64,000 nt of DNA from Rhodobacterales bacterium (GCA_002747035.1 PDRZ01000014.1:1-64000), one strand, 5' to 3'; positions 15,441 to 25,274 are shown, counted from the first letter of the stretch. Notes: a model not told the origin generated them from the sequence alone. Translations and numbers: made by a program.

Positions 15441-18400
15441 CTAGGGGCTCACCTTTGGTGGAGGGCGTCGGAAGATTTCCCGGAACATGCCGGGGGTGAA
15501 AAGAGAAAGCGGATTGACCCCGACCCTGGGAGTCTCTGCCGTGCCTTTTAGCGTATAGTTGAAGCCGATCAACCCCTCGCCCTTGCGCGTGAATACCGCT
15601 CCGATTCCGTTGATCAGGTAGATGGGGGATACCACCCCCTGCATGTTCATCCGCCCCGACGCCAGGTCATATATCCCGTCCATGGAAATCCCGATCGACG
15701 CGCCCACGGCGCTGGATTTCGTGATGATCGCCTGTTTCGGGGTCAGGCGGAACCGGGCCTCCACCTCCTGAAACAGGATGCCGGAGCCGGCGAACTGTTC
15801 GAGCAACCCCACCACCGAAATAGCGTTCAGCAACTCGGCCATGGCCGGAGCGTCGCGCAACCGTACCTGTCGCACCTTCAACAACCCGTCATAGCTGCCC
15901 TTGCCGCCCCTGGGGACCAGCGACAGGTTGAAATCCCCGCCCCGCGCGTTGGTCAACAGCCCCGCGGATTTGAACACCCCGCCCGCATCGCTGGACTTGA
16001 TGGAAAACGCGCTGCGTCCGTTTCGGGGGGCGACGACCCCGGTGACAGGCGCGGCACCGTTGACCCGGCCCGAAAACGTCCCGTCAAACCCTTTGGCGGT
16101 GCTGAATTCGCCCCTGAACCCGGTCAGCGAAATGCCTTCGCTGATCCGCAGCCGGTCCAGTTTCACGCTGATCGGCCCCCCGGCCCCGGCGTTGGAACCG
16201 GTCGCCCCGCTGCCCGATCCGGCCCCGATCTCGGTTTTGCTCAGATCCATGCGACCGCCCTGCACCTCGACCCTGGGCGACTTTGCCCCCCGCCCGATCA
16301 AGGCAACCGGCCCGTCAAACCAGCTTCCCACCCGCACCCGTGGAAACCGCGCCGATTTGAACGCGCCCCTGGGCGTCAACTCCACCCGCCCCGAGGTTTT
16401 CAACCCCGGCGCGTTCAGCAGCACGTTGTCGATCTGCATGGGCTTGGTAAAGCGCCCGGACACTTTCAACGTGCCGCGGGTCTTCTGGCCAAGCGCCCAC
16501 CCGATGGCCGGCACACGAAGCCCCACCCCCGACAGGTTCGAACTCATCGAAAATGTGCCCGCCTTGCCCTTCTGCAGATCAATCGCCACATCTGCACGCC
16601 CCGCGCCCGACACCGTGCCACGGGGCAGACCAATCCTGAATTCATCGACGAACCGTTGTGAAAGCTCAACGGTCCCCCGTACCTCGCTGCGCGCGCCCGG
16701 CTTGCCGAGGGGGGCGGTGAAACTCCCGGTCACCGGGACTTTGCCCACCCGCCCCTTGCCCTTGATCTGTAGCCGCCTGTTATCCACCGCCACGTCAAGT
16801 ACCGCAGCCGAGAAGCTGCGCCCCGGGATCAGCCTGGTGCTGCGCACCTTGCTGAGATCGGCGGTGATGTTATAGCTCACCTGATCCGCGGGCAGATCCT
16901 TTTTCAACACCAGGTCAATCTGCCCCCGTGCCACCGCGCGGCCATCGGCAAGCGTGACGGGCTGGCCCGCCTTGGTCAGAAACCGGAACGGTTTGCGATC
17001 CAGCAGCGACAGCGCGGCGGTAATCGTGCTGTTGCTGTTCACAGTGATACGCGCCGGGGCAGGTTTCTTGCGCACATCCTCGACCACAAAACTGGTGCCG
17101 CTGATGTCCACCACCCCGCCCTGTTCCGCACGCACCTCCCCCGCATCCGCCCGCACCGTGAACTGGTGCTGGTACAGCGTCGCATGGCCCCGCGCCTTGC
17201 GGATGGGCGGCATCGAGTTCAGAAACAATGTCTCGGCCTCGTCAAATTCGAAACCAAGATAGATATCGGGCTTGCTTTCGGGGCGGGACTTCAACCCGAT
17301 CTGCAAATTGCTCAGGGTCCCGCTCAGGACATTGGCCTCAACCCAGGCCCGCGTCTTGGGGACCGCCCCGGGGGGCCATAGCTGAACCAGCCGGTCGGGC
17401 GCAATCCCGTCCATCTGACCTTCCAGAGAGACATCCCACCCCTCGGGTTCGGCCCGCAGCCGCCCCGAAAGATGCAGCGCATGCCCCCGGTCCGACACCA
17501 CCATCTCTCCCAACCGCAAATCGAACGGATCAAGTCGCAGCCGAAAGTCCCCCGTCACCGCGTCAAACCGCACCGGGGTCTCATAAAGCCCGTTGGGATT
17601 GGCGATCAGCTCTCTGATCTGAAGCTGGCTGACAAACTCGTCGGGCCAGCCATTGGTCATGTCGCCAAGCACCACCTGCCCCTCGGCCCGCGCGCTGCCC
17701 CAGGCGCTGTCGATGGCGAACTCATCCACCTGCATGGTCTGGGTTTCGGGAAGATAGGTGAAATAGCTGCGCACCGATTGGAACGGGATCGGGCGGGTTT
17801 TATCCGTGGGCTGAAGCACACCCGCACCGATCTGCAAGGTGGCATTGACCGGCCCCAGAGCCCCGGTTTCATCCACCGAGGCCCGCATTGCCCCCGAAAT
17901 CGGGGCGCGCAGGGTTTCCAGCCACAACAGAACCCCGGATTGCCGCGCGATATCATCGGACGGCATATCCTTGAAACTCACTGCAAAATTCGCCGCCGCA
18001 TCGCCGATCCGGCTGGTATAGCTCGCCTCAAGCGTGGTGGCGAATTCCTGACCTGTCAGCAACGCGAAATCTCCGCGCAGCGTAAGATCATCACCCGCGC
18101 GGTCCAACCACACCCGCCCCCCGTCCACGGTCCAGGCCTGACGCGCCCGCGCGTCCTCATAGCGCATGGTCAACCCGTCCACCTCGACACTGGTCAGCGA
18201 CGACAGGATGGGGGTGACAAGGAACCGGTCGGCCCCATCAATCAACTCGGCAAAGTTGCGCGCCTCGGCCCGGCTTGTCTGGGGCTCTCCTTCGGCACCC
18301 CACGACAGGCCCACGCGCCCGTCCTGATCCCGCCGCAGCGCAACCTGCGCCCCGTCAAGCCAGATTCGCGCCGGGCGCAGTTCGCCCCGGATCAGAGCCC

Positions 18401-18791
18401 GCGCGGACAATGTACCTTCCACATCTGACAGCGTCAGAAGCCGCCGCCCCTCGGCATCGCTGAAATCGACATCCCGCATGACAAGACGGGGCCGCCACCC
18501 CTCTTCCACTACAAGACTGATATCACCAAAAGCCACCTCAACGCTTTGGGATCCGGCGTTGATCCGCTCTTCGATCTGGGCTTTCAACCAGGGTGGCGCG
18601 GAAACCGGACGCCCAACCAGCGCGAAAACCGCGATCCCCAATCCGGCCAGCAGCACGGCAAAAGACAACAGCGCCACAAGACCGGTACGACGGCGACGCG
18701 AACGGCGGAGAGTGCGACCGTCTTTCTCCTGCGCATCCCCGTCCCGCTCGGGCGGGCTCTGGTCCTCTGATGTCTCGTGGTTGTCGCTCAT
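15441..18791 (-). CDS. AsmA-like/DUF3971 (YhdP family) envelope protein
   Basis: This 1116-residue protein is anchored by one N-terminal membrane helix ([20 protein letters not shown], about 38-60) after a charged cytosolic start. The rest is periplasmic and rich in beta-strand repeats, as in AsmA/YhdP/TamB-like lipid-transport bridges. The DUF3971-type region (about 70-600) contains [20 protein letters not shown]. The AsmA-like C-terminal region (about 880-1116) contains [38 protein letters not shown] and [21 protein letters not shown] Gly/Ser linker is near 870. Family work implicates YhdP-like proteins in phospholipid movement to the outer membrane; the role here is inferred. The queA start lies five bases downstream. 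Confidence 0.88.
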   Translation of the reverse strand: MSDNHETSEDQSPPERDGDAQEKDGRTLRRSRRRRTGLVALLSFAVLLAGLGIAVFALVGRPVSAPPWLKAQIEERINAGSQSVEVAFGDISLVVEEGWRPRLVMRDVDFSDAEGRRLLTLSDVEGTLSARALIRGELRPARIWLDGAQVALRRDQDGRVGLSWGAEGEPQTSRAEARNFAELIDGADRFLVTPILSSLTSVEVDGLTMRYEDARARQAWTVDGGRVWLDRAGDDLTLRGDFALLTGQEFATTLEASYTSRIGDAAANFAVSFKDMPSDDIARQSGVLLWLETLRAPISGAMRASVDETGALGPVNATLQIGAGVLQPTDKTRPIPFQSVRSYFTYLPETQTMQVDEFAIDSAWGSARAEGQVVLGDMTNGWPDEFVSQLQIRELIANPNGLYETPVRFDAVTGDFRLRLDPFDLRLGEMVVSDRGHALHLSGRLRAEPEGWDVSLEGQMDGIAPDRLVQLWPPGAVPKTRAWVEANVLSGTLSNLQIGLKSRPESKPDIYLGFEFDEAETLFLNSMPPIRKARGHATLYQHQFTVRADAGEVRAEQGGVVDISGTSFVVEDVRKKPAPARITVNSNSTITAALSLLDRKPFRFLTKAGQPVTLADGRAVARGQIDLVLKKDLPADQVSYNITADLSKVRSTRLIPGRSFSAAVLDVAVDNRRLQIKGKGRVGKVPVTGSFTAPLGKPGARSEVRGTVELSQRFVDEFRIGLPRGTVSGAGRADVAIDLQKGKAGTFSMSSNLSGVGLRVPAIGWALGQKTRGTLKVSGRFTKPMQIDNVLLNAPGLKTSGRVELTPRGAFKSARFPRVRVGSWFDGPVALIGRGAKSPRVEVQGGRMDLSKTEIGAGSGSGATGSNAGAGGPISVKLDRLRISEGISLTGFRGEFSTAKGFDGTFSGRVNGAAPVTGVVAPRNGRSAFSIKSSDAGGVFKSAGLLTNARGGDFNLSLVPRGGKGSYDGLLKVRQVRLRDAPAMAELLNAISVVGLLEQFAGSGILFQEVEARFRLTPKQAIITKSSAVGASIGISMDGIYDLASGRMNMQGVVSPIYLINGIGAVFTRKGEGLIGFNYTLKGTAETPRVGVNPLSLFTPGMFREIFRRPPPKVSP

Positions 18792-18942
18792 GACCTTTGC
18801 CCGGGCCGCCTCTGGTCCTGCTCCGCCGGGGTGTCGTGGGCCACCTCCCCCCCTGCGGGCTTTTCGCTGTTATCTGGTTCTATTCTTCCAAGCGAACCCC
18901 TACTATGAAAGTCGAAAATTTAAAACCGGTAAGGATTTGCTC

Positions 18943-19413
18943 ATGTCCGATCTTCCCCGCCCCGCCCCTGCCTTCACCTTGCCGGATGACCGGCTTGGCG
19001 ATGTGACCCTGTCCGACCTTGGCCCGGTCGTTTTGTTCTTCTATCCCCGCGACAACACCAGCGGTTGCACGAAAGAGGCGGTGGGCTTTACCGAAGCCCT
19101 GCCCGCGCTTGAGGCGCTTGGCGTGAAGGTGTTCGGTCTCTCCAAGGACACACTGGCCAGCCATGGCCGTTTTCGCGCCAAACAGGGGTTGGAGGTCGGC
19201 CTTCTCTCCGATGCGGAACAACAGGTTTGCGAAGCCTTTGGCGTCTGGAAAGAGAAGAAAATGTACGGCAAAACCTTCATGGGGATTGAACGCTCGACCT
19301 TTCTGATCGACGCAGGCGGTCAGATCGTGGCGGAATGGCGCAAAGTCAGGATCGCGGGACATGTGGAAGAGGTGGTCGATACCGCCCGCCGCCTGATCGG
19401 GGGCGCTGCATGA
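18943..19413 (+). CDS. bcp: peroxiredoxin, BCP/PrxQ type
   Basis: This 156-residue thiol peroxidase reduces H2O2 and organic hydroperoxides. The thioredoxin-fold start APAFTLPDDRLGDVTLSDL leads to VVLFFYPRDNTSGCTKEA with the peroxidatic Cys at 42. The resolving Cys five residues later, usual in E. coli BCP, is Val47 here, and another Cys occurs at 96. This may therefore be a 1-Cys type or use an atypical partner. ATG 18943 has AAGGA upstream; longer frames starting further left overlap the AsmA-like gene. Its TGA overlaps the ATG of the DUF455 gene (ATGA), so the two are co-translated. Confidence 0.92.
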   Translation: MSDLPRPAPAFTLPDDRLGDVTLSDLGPVVLFFYPRDNTSGCTKEAVGFTEALPALEALGVKVFGLSKDTLASHGRFRAKQGLEVGLLSDAEQQVCEAFGVWKEKKMYGKTFMGIERSTFLIDAGGQIVAEWRKVRIAGHVEEVVDTARRLIGGAA

Positions 19414-20234
19414 CCCAAACCCTCGCCGAAATGGCGGTTGAGGTGCTGACCTGTGCCGATGGCCGAGCCAAGACCGCCCTGTCCCACCGCCATGCGGCCA
19501 CGTGGTTCGCCGCGCGGGCCGAAGGGCGTGACATTCCGGTTGGCGCGGCGCAGCCGCCGCTGCGCCCGTCGCGCCCGGAAAAGCCCGAATTGCTGGACCC
19601 GCGCGACGTGCCCAAACGCAAACCCGGCAGCCCACAGGGCCGGATCGCCCTGCTCCACGCCGTGGCGCATATCGAACTGAACGCGGTGGATCTGCATTGG
19701 GACATCATTGCGCGGTTCTGTGACGTGGAGATGCCTACCGGGTTTTATGACGACTGGGTCAAGGCGGCGGATGAAGAATCCAAGCACTTCAACCTTGTCT
19801 GCGATTGCCTCGAAAGAGCGGGAAGCCATTATGGTGCCCTGCCTGCCCATGCGGGTATGTGGCGCGCCGCCCAAGACACGGCGAAAGACATCATGGGTCG
19901 CCTGGCAGTGGTGCCTATGGTGCTTGAGGCCCGCGGGCTGGATGTCACCCCCGGCATGATCGAGATTTTCCGCAAGGCCGGCGACACCGAAGCGGTGCAG
20001 GCGCTGGAGGTGATCTATAGCGAAGAGGTGGGCCATGTCGCTTATGGTTCGAAATGGTTCCATTTCCTGTGCGGACGTCACAATATCGATCCAAAGGACG
20101 AATTTCACCGGCTGGTGCGCAGCTATTTCAAAGGCGCGCTGAAACCGCCTTTCAACGAAGAAAAGCGCGCCGAGGCCGGGTTGCCACCCGATTTCTACTG
20201 GCCCCTGACGGAAACGGCGGCTGTAAAGGACTGA
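19410..20234 (+). CDS. DUF455 ferritin-like protein
   Basis: This 274-residue helical protein belongs to the DUF455 ferritin-like group. Candidate di-iron ligands sit in AVAHIELNAVDLHWD (E-x-x-H type), AADEESKHFNLVCDCLE, PMVLEARGLDVTPGMIE and IYSEEVGHVAYGSKWFHFL, four helices with Glu/His pairs as expected of a four-helix di-iron bundle. The length fits the family. No membrane segment is present. Because it overlaps the peroxiredoxin gene by four bases, a role tied to oxidative stress is plausible, but the reaction is unknown. A good two-tier hairpin right after the stop probably ends the transcript. Confidence 0.88.
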   Translation: MTQTLAEMAVEVLTCADGRAKTALSHRHAATWFAARAEGRDIPVGAAQPPLRPSRPEKPELLDPRDVPKRKPGSPQGRIALLHAVAHIELNAVDLHWDIIARFCDVEMPTGFYDDWVKAADEESKHFNLVCDCLERAGSHYGALPAHAGMWRAAQDTAKDIMGRLAVVPMVLEARGLDVTPGMIEIFRKAGDTEAVQALEVIYSEEVGHVAYGSKWFHFLCGRHNIDPKDEFHRLVRSYFKGALKPPFNEEKRAEAGLPPDFYWPLTETAAVKD

Positions 20235-20240
20235 ACCCCC

Positions 20241-20282
20241 GCCCGGCGCGCTCGTCTGTCCTTACAGACAGCCTCGCCGGGC
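20241..20282 (+). terminator. two-tier hairpin after the peroxiredoxin-DUF455 operon
   Basis: GCCCGGCG (20241-20248) pairs with CGCCGGGC (20275-20282). Within it GTCTGT (20254-20259) pairs with ACAGAC (20264-20269) around a CCTT loop. It starts six bases after the DUF455 stop. There is no T run, so it may be Rho-assisted or protect the 3' end. The rest of the gap to gapR (20283-20521) shows nothing I recognise. Confidence 0.55.
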
Positions 20283-20521
20283 ATATCGCACCTCTCAACC
20301 CGTGTCAGGATCCGGGCCAACCTCTTTTTCAAGATCAGGAAGCGGCAAAAACGCACCAGTATCCCAACCCCGGAAACGTCCCTGAACGCCCCGAACCGGA
20401 TCGCGCCACCTTGAAGACGGGCCAAGCCGAAACGGCTTTCGCTCCCGCTCCTGCCCGGGATGTTTCATCCTTTCGGCCTGGCCTGTGCCCCCCTTTCACG
20501 AGCTTCGCCCCGCCAAGGGGG

Positions 20522-20782
20522 TCAGGTCATGCCCAGAGCTTCCTTGTACATCTCCAGCACCGCTTCCTGTTCGGCGACTTCGTCCTTGTCGCGCTTGCGC
20601 AGCGAAACAATCGCGCGCAGGGCCTTCTGGTCATAACCGCGCGATTTGCTTTCGGCGTAAACCTCGCGCACCTGGTCCGCAATGTCCTTCTTTTCCATCT
20701 CCAACCGCTCAATCCGTTCCACGAATTGGCGCAGTTCTCCGGCGGTGACCTTATAGCTGTCGGGCGTAGCGTTTTCGTCCAT
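20522..20782 (-). CDS. gapR: GapR family DNA-binding protein (DUF2312)
   Basis: This 86-residue protein is almost wholly one DUF2312 domain. It contains AGELRQFVERIERLEMEKKD, IADQVREVYAESKSRGYDQK and a basic RAIVSLRKRDKDEVAEQEAVL. In Caulobacter, GapR is a nucleoid-associated protein that encircles overtwisted DNA ahead of RNA polymerase or the replisome, as a tetramer of coiled coils. The first helix repeat is clearly visible here. I chose ATG 20782 (MDENATPDSYKVTAGEL) over ATG 20815, because a GAGGTAGGA ribosome binding site precedes it and the family starts there. It is a monocistronic gene. Confidence 0.9.
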   Translation of the reverse strand: MDENATPDSYKVTAGELRQFVERIERLEMEKKDIADQVREVYAESKSRGYDQKALRAIVSLRKRDKDEVAEQEAVLEMYKEALGMT

Positions 20783-20934
20783 ATCCGATCCTACCTCTTT
20801 CCTGACGTTTCGCATTGGCCCTTAGAAATCACAACCTGCGCGCCATCGCCAGCCCTGATTTCGCGCCCCTTGCCAAGCTGGCCCTGATCCGTTACCCGCC
20901 TCTTCCAACTCCCCTTGCGAGAAAGAGGCGAAAC

Positions 20935-21153
20935 ATGGAAATCCTGCTCTGGTCCGGCGTTGTCGTCACCCTGCTTGGCATTGGCGGATTGCTGCTTTCG
21001 GCCATTCTCGTGGGCCGGGCGCGTAAAGAGTTCGGAGACGATGACAACGCAATGCGTGCCCGTATTCAGAAACTTCTGCCGATGAACATGGGCGGGCTGT
21101 TTGTCGCGGTGTTCGGGTTGATGATGGTGATGATCGGGCTGGCGCTGTCCTGA
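20935..21153 (+). CDS. small two-helix membrane protein, function unknown
   Basis: This 72-residue protein from ATG 20935 is preceded by AGAGGCGAAAC. Two hydrophobic helices (about 4-26 and 51-71) flank a charged loop, RARKEFGDDDNAMRARIQKL. I know no family name; its tidy ribosome binding site and codon pattern like its neighbours support a real gene. It is squeezed between gapR (divergent) and uup (convergent, 13 bases away). Confidence 0.72.
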   Translation: MEILLWSGVVVTLLGIGGLLLSAILVGRARKEFGDDDNAMRARIQKLLPMNMGGLFVAVFGLMMVMIGLALS

Positions 21154-21166
21154 CCCCGGGACCGCC

Positions 21167-22972
21167 TTACCCTTCGGCCTTTTCTTCCAGCTCCAGCCAC
21201 TCTTCCTCGGCGGCGGCCTGCTTCTCCTGCCGTTCCACAAGGGCCTCGGTCGCCTTCCTGAACTTGAGCGGTTCGGCGGTAAACAGGTCGGGCTGGGACA
21301 GGAACTCTTCCAGCCTGGCAATCTCCGCCTCCAGCCGTTCGATTTCCCCGGGCAGTGCCTCCAACCGGTGCTTTTCGGTAAAGGACAGCCCGGATTTCGG
21401 CGCGGCGTTCTGCTTGGCCTTCGCTTTGGAAACCTTGGCCTTTTCGACAACTGGCGCTGCATCTTCCTGCCGTTGCGCACGGTAATCGCTCCACCCCCCG
21501 GCATAGGTCACCGCACGTCCGTCGCCTTCCATCGCGATGGTCACGGTGGCCACACGATCCAGGAAATCGCGGTCGTGGCTGACCAGAAGAACGGTCCCGT
21601 CAAACCCGTCCAGCAGTTCCTGCAACAGATCCAGCGTTTCCACGTCTAAATCGTTGGTCGGTTCATCCAGAACCAAAAGGTTGCTTTCCCGCGCCATCAG
21701 CTTGGCCAGCAGCAACCGCGCCTTTTCGCCCCCCGAAAGCGACCGCACAGGTGCCCGTGCCTGCGCATCGTCAAACAGGAATTCCTTGAGATAGCCGACC
21801 ACGTGTTTCGGATTGCCCCGCACCATCACCTGATCCGCCTTGCCCGACACGCGCATCTCGGGGTCGCCAGTCAGCGAATCCCACAGGGTCATATCCGGGT
21901 CCAACTGGGCGCGCGCCTGATCGAAAACCGCAGGCACAAGGTTGGTGCCATGTTTGACGCGGCCCGTGTCGGGGGGGACCTCGCCCATCAGCATTTTCAA
22001 CAACGTTGTTTTGCCCACCCCGTTGGGGCCAACAAAAGCGATCCGGTCGCCGCGCATGACGGTCAGATCAAACGGCCGCAGGATCACCTTGTCGCCATAA
22101 GCCTTTGAAATCCCCAGTGCCTCGATCACCTTGCGCCCGGATTTCGGCCCCGCATCCAGCGCCATGGCGGCGGTACCCTGCCGGGCGATCTGCGCGGCAC
22201 GCTCGGCGCGCAATTCGCCCAGGGCACGGACACGGCCCATATTGCGCTTGCGCCGGGCACTGATGCCTTCCACGGCCCATCGCGCCTCGGCTTTGATCTT
22301 GCGGTTCAGCTTGTGACGTTGCTGGTCCTCCTCGTCCCAGATCTTGTCCCGCCAAGCCTCGAACGCCTCGAATCCCTTTTCCTGCCGACGCACCATTCCC
22401 CTGTCAATCCAAAGGGTTGCACGGGTAAGCTCTCGCAGAAATGCACGGTCGTGAGAAATCAACACATAACCAGCCCGCGTCGCTTTCAATTCGGCTTCAA
22501 GCCAGGCAATCGCCTCGATATCAAGATGGTTGGTCGGCTCGTCAAGCAGCATCAGCCCGGGGGCCTCGGCCATCAATTTGGCCAGCGCCGCGCGCCGCCG
22601 CTCTCCACCACTCGCAGTGTCCACCGCACGGTCAGGGTCAAATTTCAATCCCTCGCCCGCACGCTCAACGCGGTAAAGCTCGCCCGCTTCCAACCCGCTG
22701 CTGGCATAGTCTCCCAGCGTTGCAAACCCGGCCATGTCCGGGTCCTGCTCCATATAGCCCACCGATACACCGGGTCCGGCCACGCATTCGCCCCGGTCCG
22801 GCTCGATCAGACCGGCCATGACCTTCAACAGGGTCGATTTGCCCGACCCGTTGCGCCCCACCAACGCCACACGGTCCCCGGGCTGTATCACCAGCGACAG
22901 GTCGTCAAACACAGGGTCCCCTCCAAAGGTCAGGGATATATCGGAAAGCTGAAGAAGAGGTACACGTGCCAT
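21167..22972 (-). CDS. uup: ABC-F ATPase, Uup type
   Basis: This 601-residue protein has two ABC domains and no membrane segment. The first Walker A, GRNGSGKST, is at 39-47, the first signature SGGERRRAALAKLMA near 142, the second Walker A, GPNGVGKTT, near 325, and the second signature LSGGEKARLLLAKLM near 420. A linker with HKLNRKIKAEARWAVEGISA fits the P-site tRNA interaction motif of ABC-F proteins. The Uup-type C-terminal coiled coil is seen in KHRLEALPGEIERLEAEIAR. ABC-F factors act on stalled ribosomes, and Uup also affects branched DNA. ATG 22972 (MARVPLLQLSDIS) is chosen on family alignment; neither it nor ATG 22996 has a strong ribosome binding site. Confidence 0.92.
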   Translation of the reverse strand: MARVPLLQLSDISLTFGGDPVFDDLSLVIQPGDRVALVGRNGSGKSTLLKVMAGLIEPDRGECVAGPGVSVGYMEQDPDMAGFATLGDYASSGLEAGELYRVERAGEGLKFDPDRAVDTASGGERRRAALAKLMAEAPGLMLLDEPTNHLDIEAIAWLEAELKATRAGYVLISHDRAFLRELTRATLWIDRGMVRRQEKGFEAFEAWRDKIWDEEDQQRHKLNRKIKAEARWAVEGISARRKRNMGRVRALGELRAERAAQIARQGTAAMALDAGPKSGRKVIEALGISKAYGDKVILRPFDLTVMRGDRIAFVGPNGVGKTTLLKMLMGEVPPDTGRVKHGTNLVPAVFDQARAQLDPDMTLWDSLTGDPEMRVSGKADQVMVRGNPKHVVGYLKEFLFDDAQARAPVRSLSGGEKARLLLAKLMARESNLLVLDEPTNDLDVETLDLLQELLDGFDGTVLLVSHDRDFLDRVATVTIAMEGDGRAVTYAGGWSDYRAQRQEDAAPVVEKAKVSKAKAKQNAAPKSGLSFTEKHRLEALPGEIERLEAEIARLEEFLSQPDLFTAEPLKFRKATEALVERQEKQAAAEEEWLELEEKAEG

Positions 22973-23099
22973 GCCCCAAGGGGCTACGCCGCGCAAGCCA
23001 CAGCGTCAACCGATCCCAACTTCATCTGTCCTTAAATGCCAAAAAAACCACCGCCTCCCCCCAAAAACCAGCCCCGGCCACAGCTACGGCCACGGGCAC

Positions 23100-23150
23100 A
23101 GGCGCTTTTGCGGGGCGGGGTGGGTGGGAGGGAGCCGCGCAAAAGCGCCT
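23100..23150. other. 13-bp perfect hairpin enclosing a G-quadruplex motif, downstream of olsB
   Basis: AGGCGCTTTTGCG (23100-23112) and CGCAAAAGCGCCT (23138-23150) are perfect inverted repeats. The 25-base loop on the plus strand holds five G runs (4, 4, 3, 3 and 3 Gs at 23112-23132), each separated by a single base, an ideal parallel G-quadruplex pattern. On the minus strand, the direction of olsB, the loop is C-rich. The olsB stop codon lies in the stem, so the structure could be its terminator. The G4 would form in plus-strand DNA. Confidence 0.75.
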
Positions 23151-23886
23151 ATCCGGCCACCGCCCTCAACAACCGTTTTCGGGCTGGGGGAATCGCCCGG
23201 ATTTCAAGCCCGGTAAACACGTGCAACGTGTTCATCTGCCGATCCACTACGGCATGATCGCTGACCCAGCCCCCCATCAACAGGTAGGTGCGCAACAATG
23301 GCGGCATTCCCGACATGGCCCGCTTTGCGTCCGGCTTACGTCGCAACCGGGCGGCAAACCGGAAAACCTGAGGTGCCTTGACCCGTGGCAACCACCGCTT
23401 CGGGGCAAGATGGCGTTCCTTCAACATGGCAAAGGAATCAAGATAGTCCGCCGCGTTCGTCCCGGCAAACGAGGAACAGCCAAACAGCATCTCGACCCCG
23501 TTTTCATCCACATATCGCGTCATCGCGCCCCAGGCCACGCGCAGGATATCCGCATCGCTCACCTCGGGGTCCACGCAAAACCGCCCCATCTCCACCATGG
23601 GTCCGTCAAAGCTCTCCAGGGCGGACAACTCGTAATACTGCGCCGAATAAGACCGCCCGATTTCGCCGCCGCCATTCAGCGGCAACATGCGAAAACACGC
23701 CACCAACCGCCCGGACCTGCGCGTGTCTTCAATCAGGATATGGCTGCAAATCCCGTCAAACCCATCCACGTCACGCCCGGTCACGCCGTGAAATGCCCGG
23801 TGACGCAATGCCTGCGCCGCGACCACATCCGCCCGGCTCTGCGCAAGCCGCGCGCGATAACGTCCCTTTTTCAAAGTCAAACCCAT
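23149..23886 (-). CDS. olsB: L-ornithine N-alpha-acyltransferase OlsB (GNAT)
   Basis: This 245-residue GNAT-fold enzyme transfers a 3-hydroxyacyl chain from ACP to ornithine, the first step of ornithine lipid synthesis. Typical family blocks are QALRHRAFHG near the start, FDGICSHILIEDTRRSGRLV, AQYYELSALESFDGPMVEMG, RFCVDPEVSDADILRVAWGA and MLFGCSSFAGTNAADYLDSF. I chose ATG 23886 (GGAG eight bases upstream); an upstream ATG at 23940 adds 18 residues outside the family. OlsA, the second enzyme, is often adjacent but is not here. It is transcribed towards uup and ends in the hairpin described above. Confidence 0.85.
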   Translation of the reverse strand: MGLTLKKGRYRARLAQSRADVVAAQALRHRAFHGVTGRDVDGFDGICSHILIEDTRRSGRLVACFRMLPLNGGGEIGRSYSAQYYELSALESFDGPMVEMGRFCVDPEVSDADILRVAWGAMTRYVDENGVEMLFGCSSFAGTNAADYLDSFAMLKERHLAPKRWLPRVKAPQVFRFAARLRRKPDAKRAMSGMPPLLRTYLLMGGWVSDHAVVDRQMNTLHVFTGLEIRAIPPARKRLLRAVAG

Positions 23887-24006
23887 GGCGCGAGCTCCAG
23901 ACTGGGGTGACACGGCTGGCCGGACAAAGCGGCCCGGCACCGCTTTGCCCTATCATAGCAGATATGACAAACTGATGAAGCCGCCAGACCCCTGGTCGCG
24001 CCCTAC

Positions 24007-24465
24007 CTAGCCGCTGCCCAACATCGTTCTTGGGTCAAAGCTGCCCAGATTGCCCAGAAGCTGACGCAGGAAGCCCTTGCCCTCAACGCTCGAACTGGTC
24101 ACCCGACGTTCCAGCCGCACAATACGCCCATCGGCCAGCGAGAACCGCTCGATATTCTGCACCACGTCCGCGTCATCAAAGCTGATCGCAACCACCTGAC
24201 GCTCGACCACCTCGGGACGGAACATGCCCAGATGCTTGACCCGCGACCGCACATAATAAATGTCATCGCCCGACAAAACGCTGCCTGCACTCGAGGCACC
24301 CATGATCTCTTCCACCGTCGCGCGTGAATCCACGCCGACGGTGATGTCGGACAATTCCTCGTCGCTGGGCACATAGCCGTGATTGCGATAGACGGCGCTA
24401 CAGGCCGCGACCGCGCAAAGGCTGATCCCCATGACAAGCATCCGAACCCGTGTCTTGATGGCCAT
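24007..24465 (-). CDS. bamE: outer membrane assembly lipoprotein BamE (SmpA/OmlA)
   Basis: This is a 152-residue lipoprotein. The N-terminal signal with lipobox ending AVAAC22 sends it to the outer membrane. The SmpA/OmlA domain follows: NHGYVPSDEELSDITVGVDS, then ATVEEIMGASSAGSVLSGDD and YYVRSRVKHLGMFRPEVVER. BamE stabilises the BamA-BamD complex that inserts beta-barrel proteins. The C-terminal extension (LRQLLGNLGSFDPRTMLG) is commonly seen in alphaproteobacteria. ATG 24465 is preceded by GGAGAGGGCGG. It is divergent from yceD across about 130 bases that must hold both promoters. Confidence 0.9.
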   Translation of the reverse strand: MAIKTRVRMLVMGISLCAVAACSAVYRNHGYVPSDEELSDITVGVDSRATVEEIMGASSAGSVLSGDDIYYVRSRVKHLGMFRPEVVERQVVAISFDDADVVQNIERFSLADGRIVRLERRVTSSSVEGKGFLRQLLGNLGSFDPRTMLGSG

Positions 24466-24597
24466 ACTGCCGCCCTCTCCTGATCCTTTGTGACTGACGT
24501 CATCCGTGCAAATTGCTTGTCACCGGACGCGCTGCCTTTTATCGACGCTTACAACACCCCCTTTCCCGGTTCAAGAATGTAAGGCCGAGTTCTGCTC

Positions 24598-25188
24598 ATG
24601 ACCCCCGAGACTTCCTCTCCCACCCTGCTACGCGTGCGCGACCTGAAACCCTCGCGCCCGACCCGTTTTGCGATTCGCCCGCCAGCCAGCGATCTGGCCG
24701 CACTGGCGACCGAGCTTGGCCTGGACGGGCTGCGCAAGCTGTCCTTTGAGGGCGAACTCGTCGCCGAAGGCAAAACCGACTGGCGGCTGACCGCCCGGCT
24801 TGGGGCGACGGTGGTTCAACCCTGCGTCGTCACCCTTGCCCCCGTCACCACCCGGATTGACGAAAACGTGACCCGTCGTTTCCTGGCCAGCCTGCCCGAC
24901 GCTGTGCCCGACGCGGTGCCCGGGAACGAAGAAGACGACGGCGAAATCGAAATGCCCGAAGACGACACGATTGATCAACTGGAAAGCGAAATCGACCTGA
25001 TACGCGTGATGACCGAGGCACTGGCCCTTGCCCTGCCCCTCTATCCCCGTGCGGAGGGGGCCGAACTGGAACAATCGGACTTCACCGCGCCGGGCGAAAC
25101 CGCCATGACAGACGAAGACGCCCGCCCCTTTGCCGGGCTGTCTGCGTTGCGCGACAAACTGGCAAAAGACACCGGTGACGGGGATTGA
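24598..25188 (+). CDS. yceD: YceD/DUF177 family protein
   Basis: This 196-residue protein is the usual partner upstream of rpmF. DUF177 features include LRKLSFEGELVAEGKTDWRL, the block VVQPCVVTLAPVTTRIDENV around the conserved Cys, and a C-terminal acidic stretch NEEDDGEIEMPEDDTIDQLE. LIRVMTEALALALPLYPR follows, where the family carries its conserved Pro. DUF177 proteins have been linked to 23S rRNA or L32 assembly in bacteria and chloroplasts. The spacing to rpmF is 199 bases, so rpmF probably has its own promoter as well. Confidence 0.88.
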   Translation: MTPETSSPTLLRVRDLKPSRPTRFAIRPPASDLAALATELGLDGLRKLSFEGELVAEGKTDWRLTARLGATVVQPCVVTLAPVTTRIDENVTRRFLASLPDAVPDAVPGNEEDDGEIEMPEDDTIDQLESEIDLIRVMTEALALALPLYPRAEGAELEQSDFTAPGETAMTDEDARPFAGLSALRDKLAKDTGDGD

Positions 25189-25274
25189 GACAGAGATTGA
25201 TCCGCTTTGCAGGCGCAGAATCACTTGCAGCCCGCAAAAATCCGTCTATTTTCGCGGCTTCTTGTGAATTAGGG

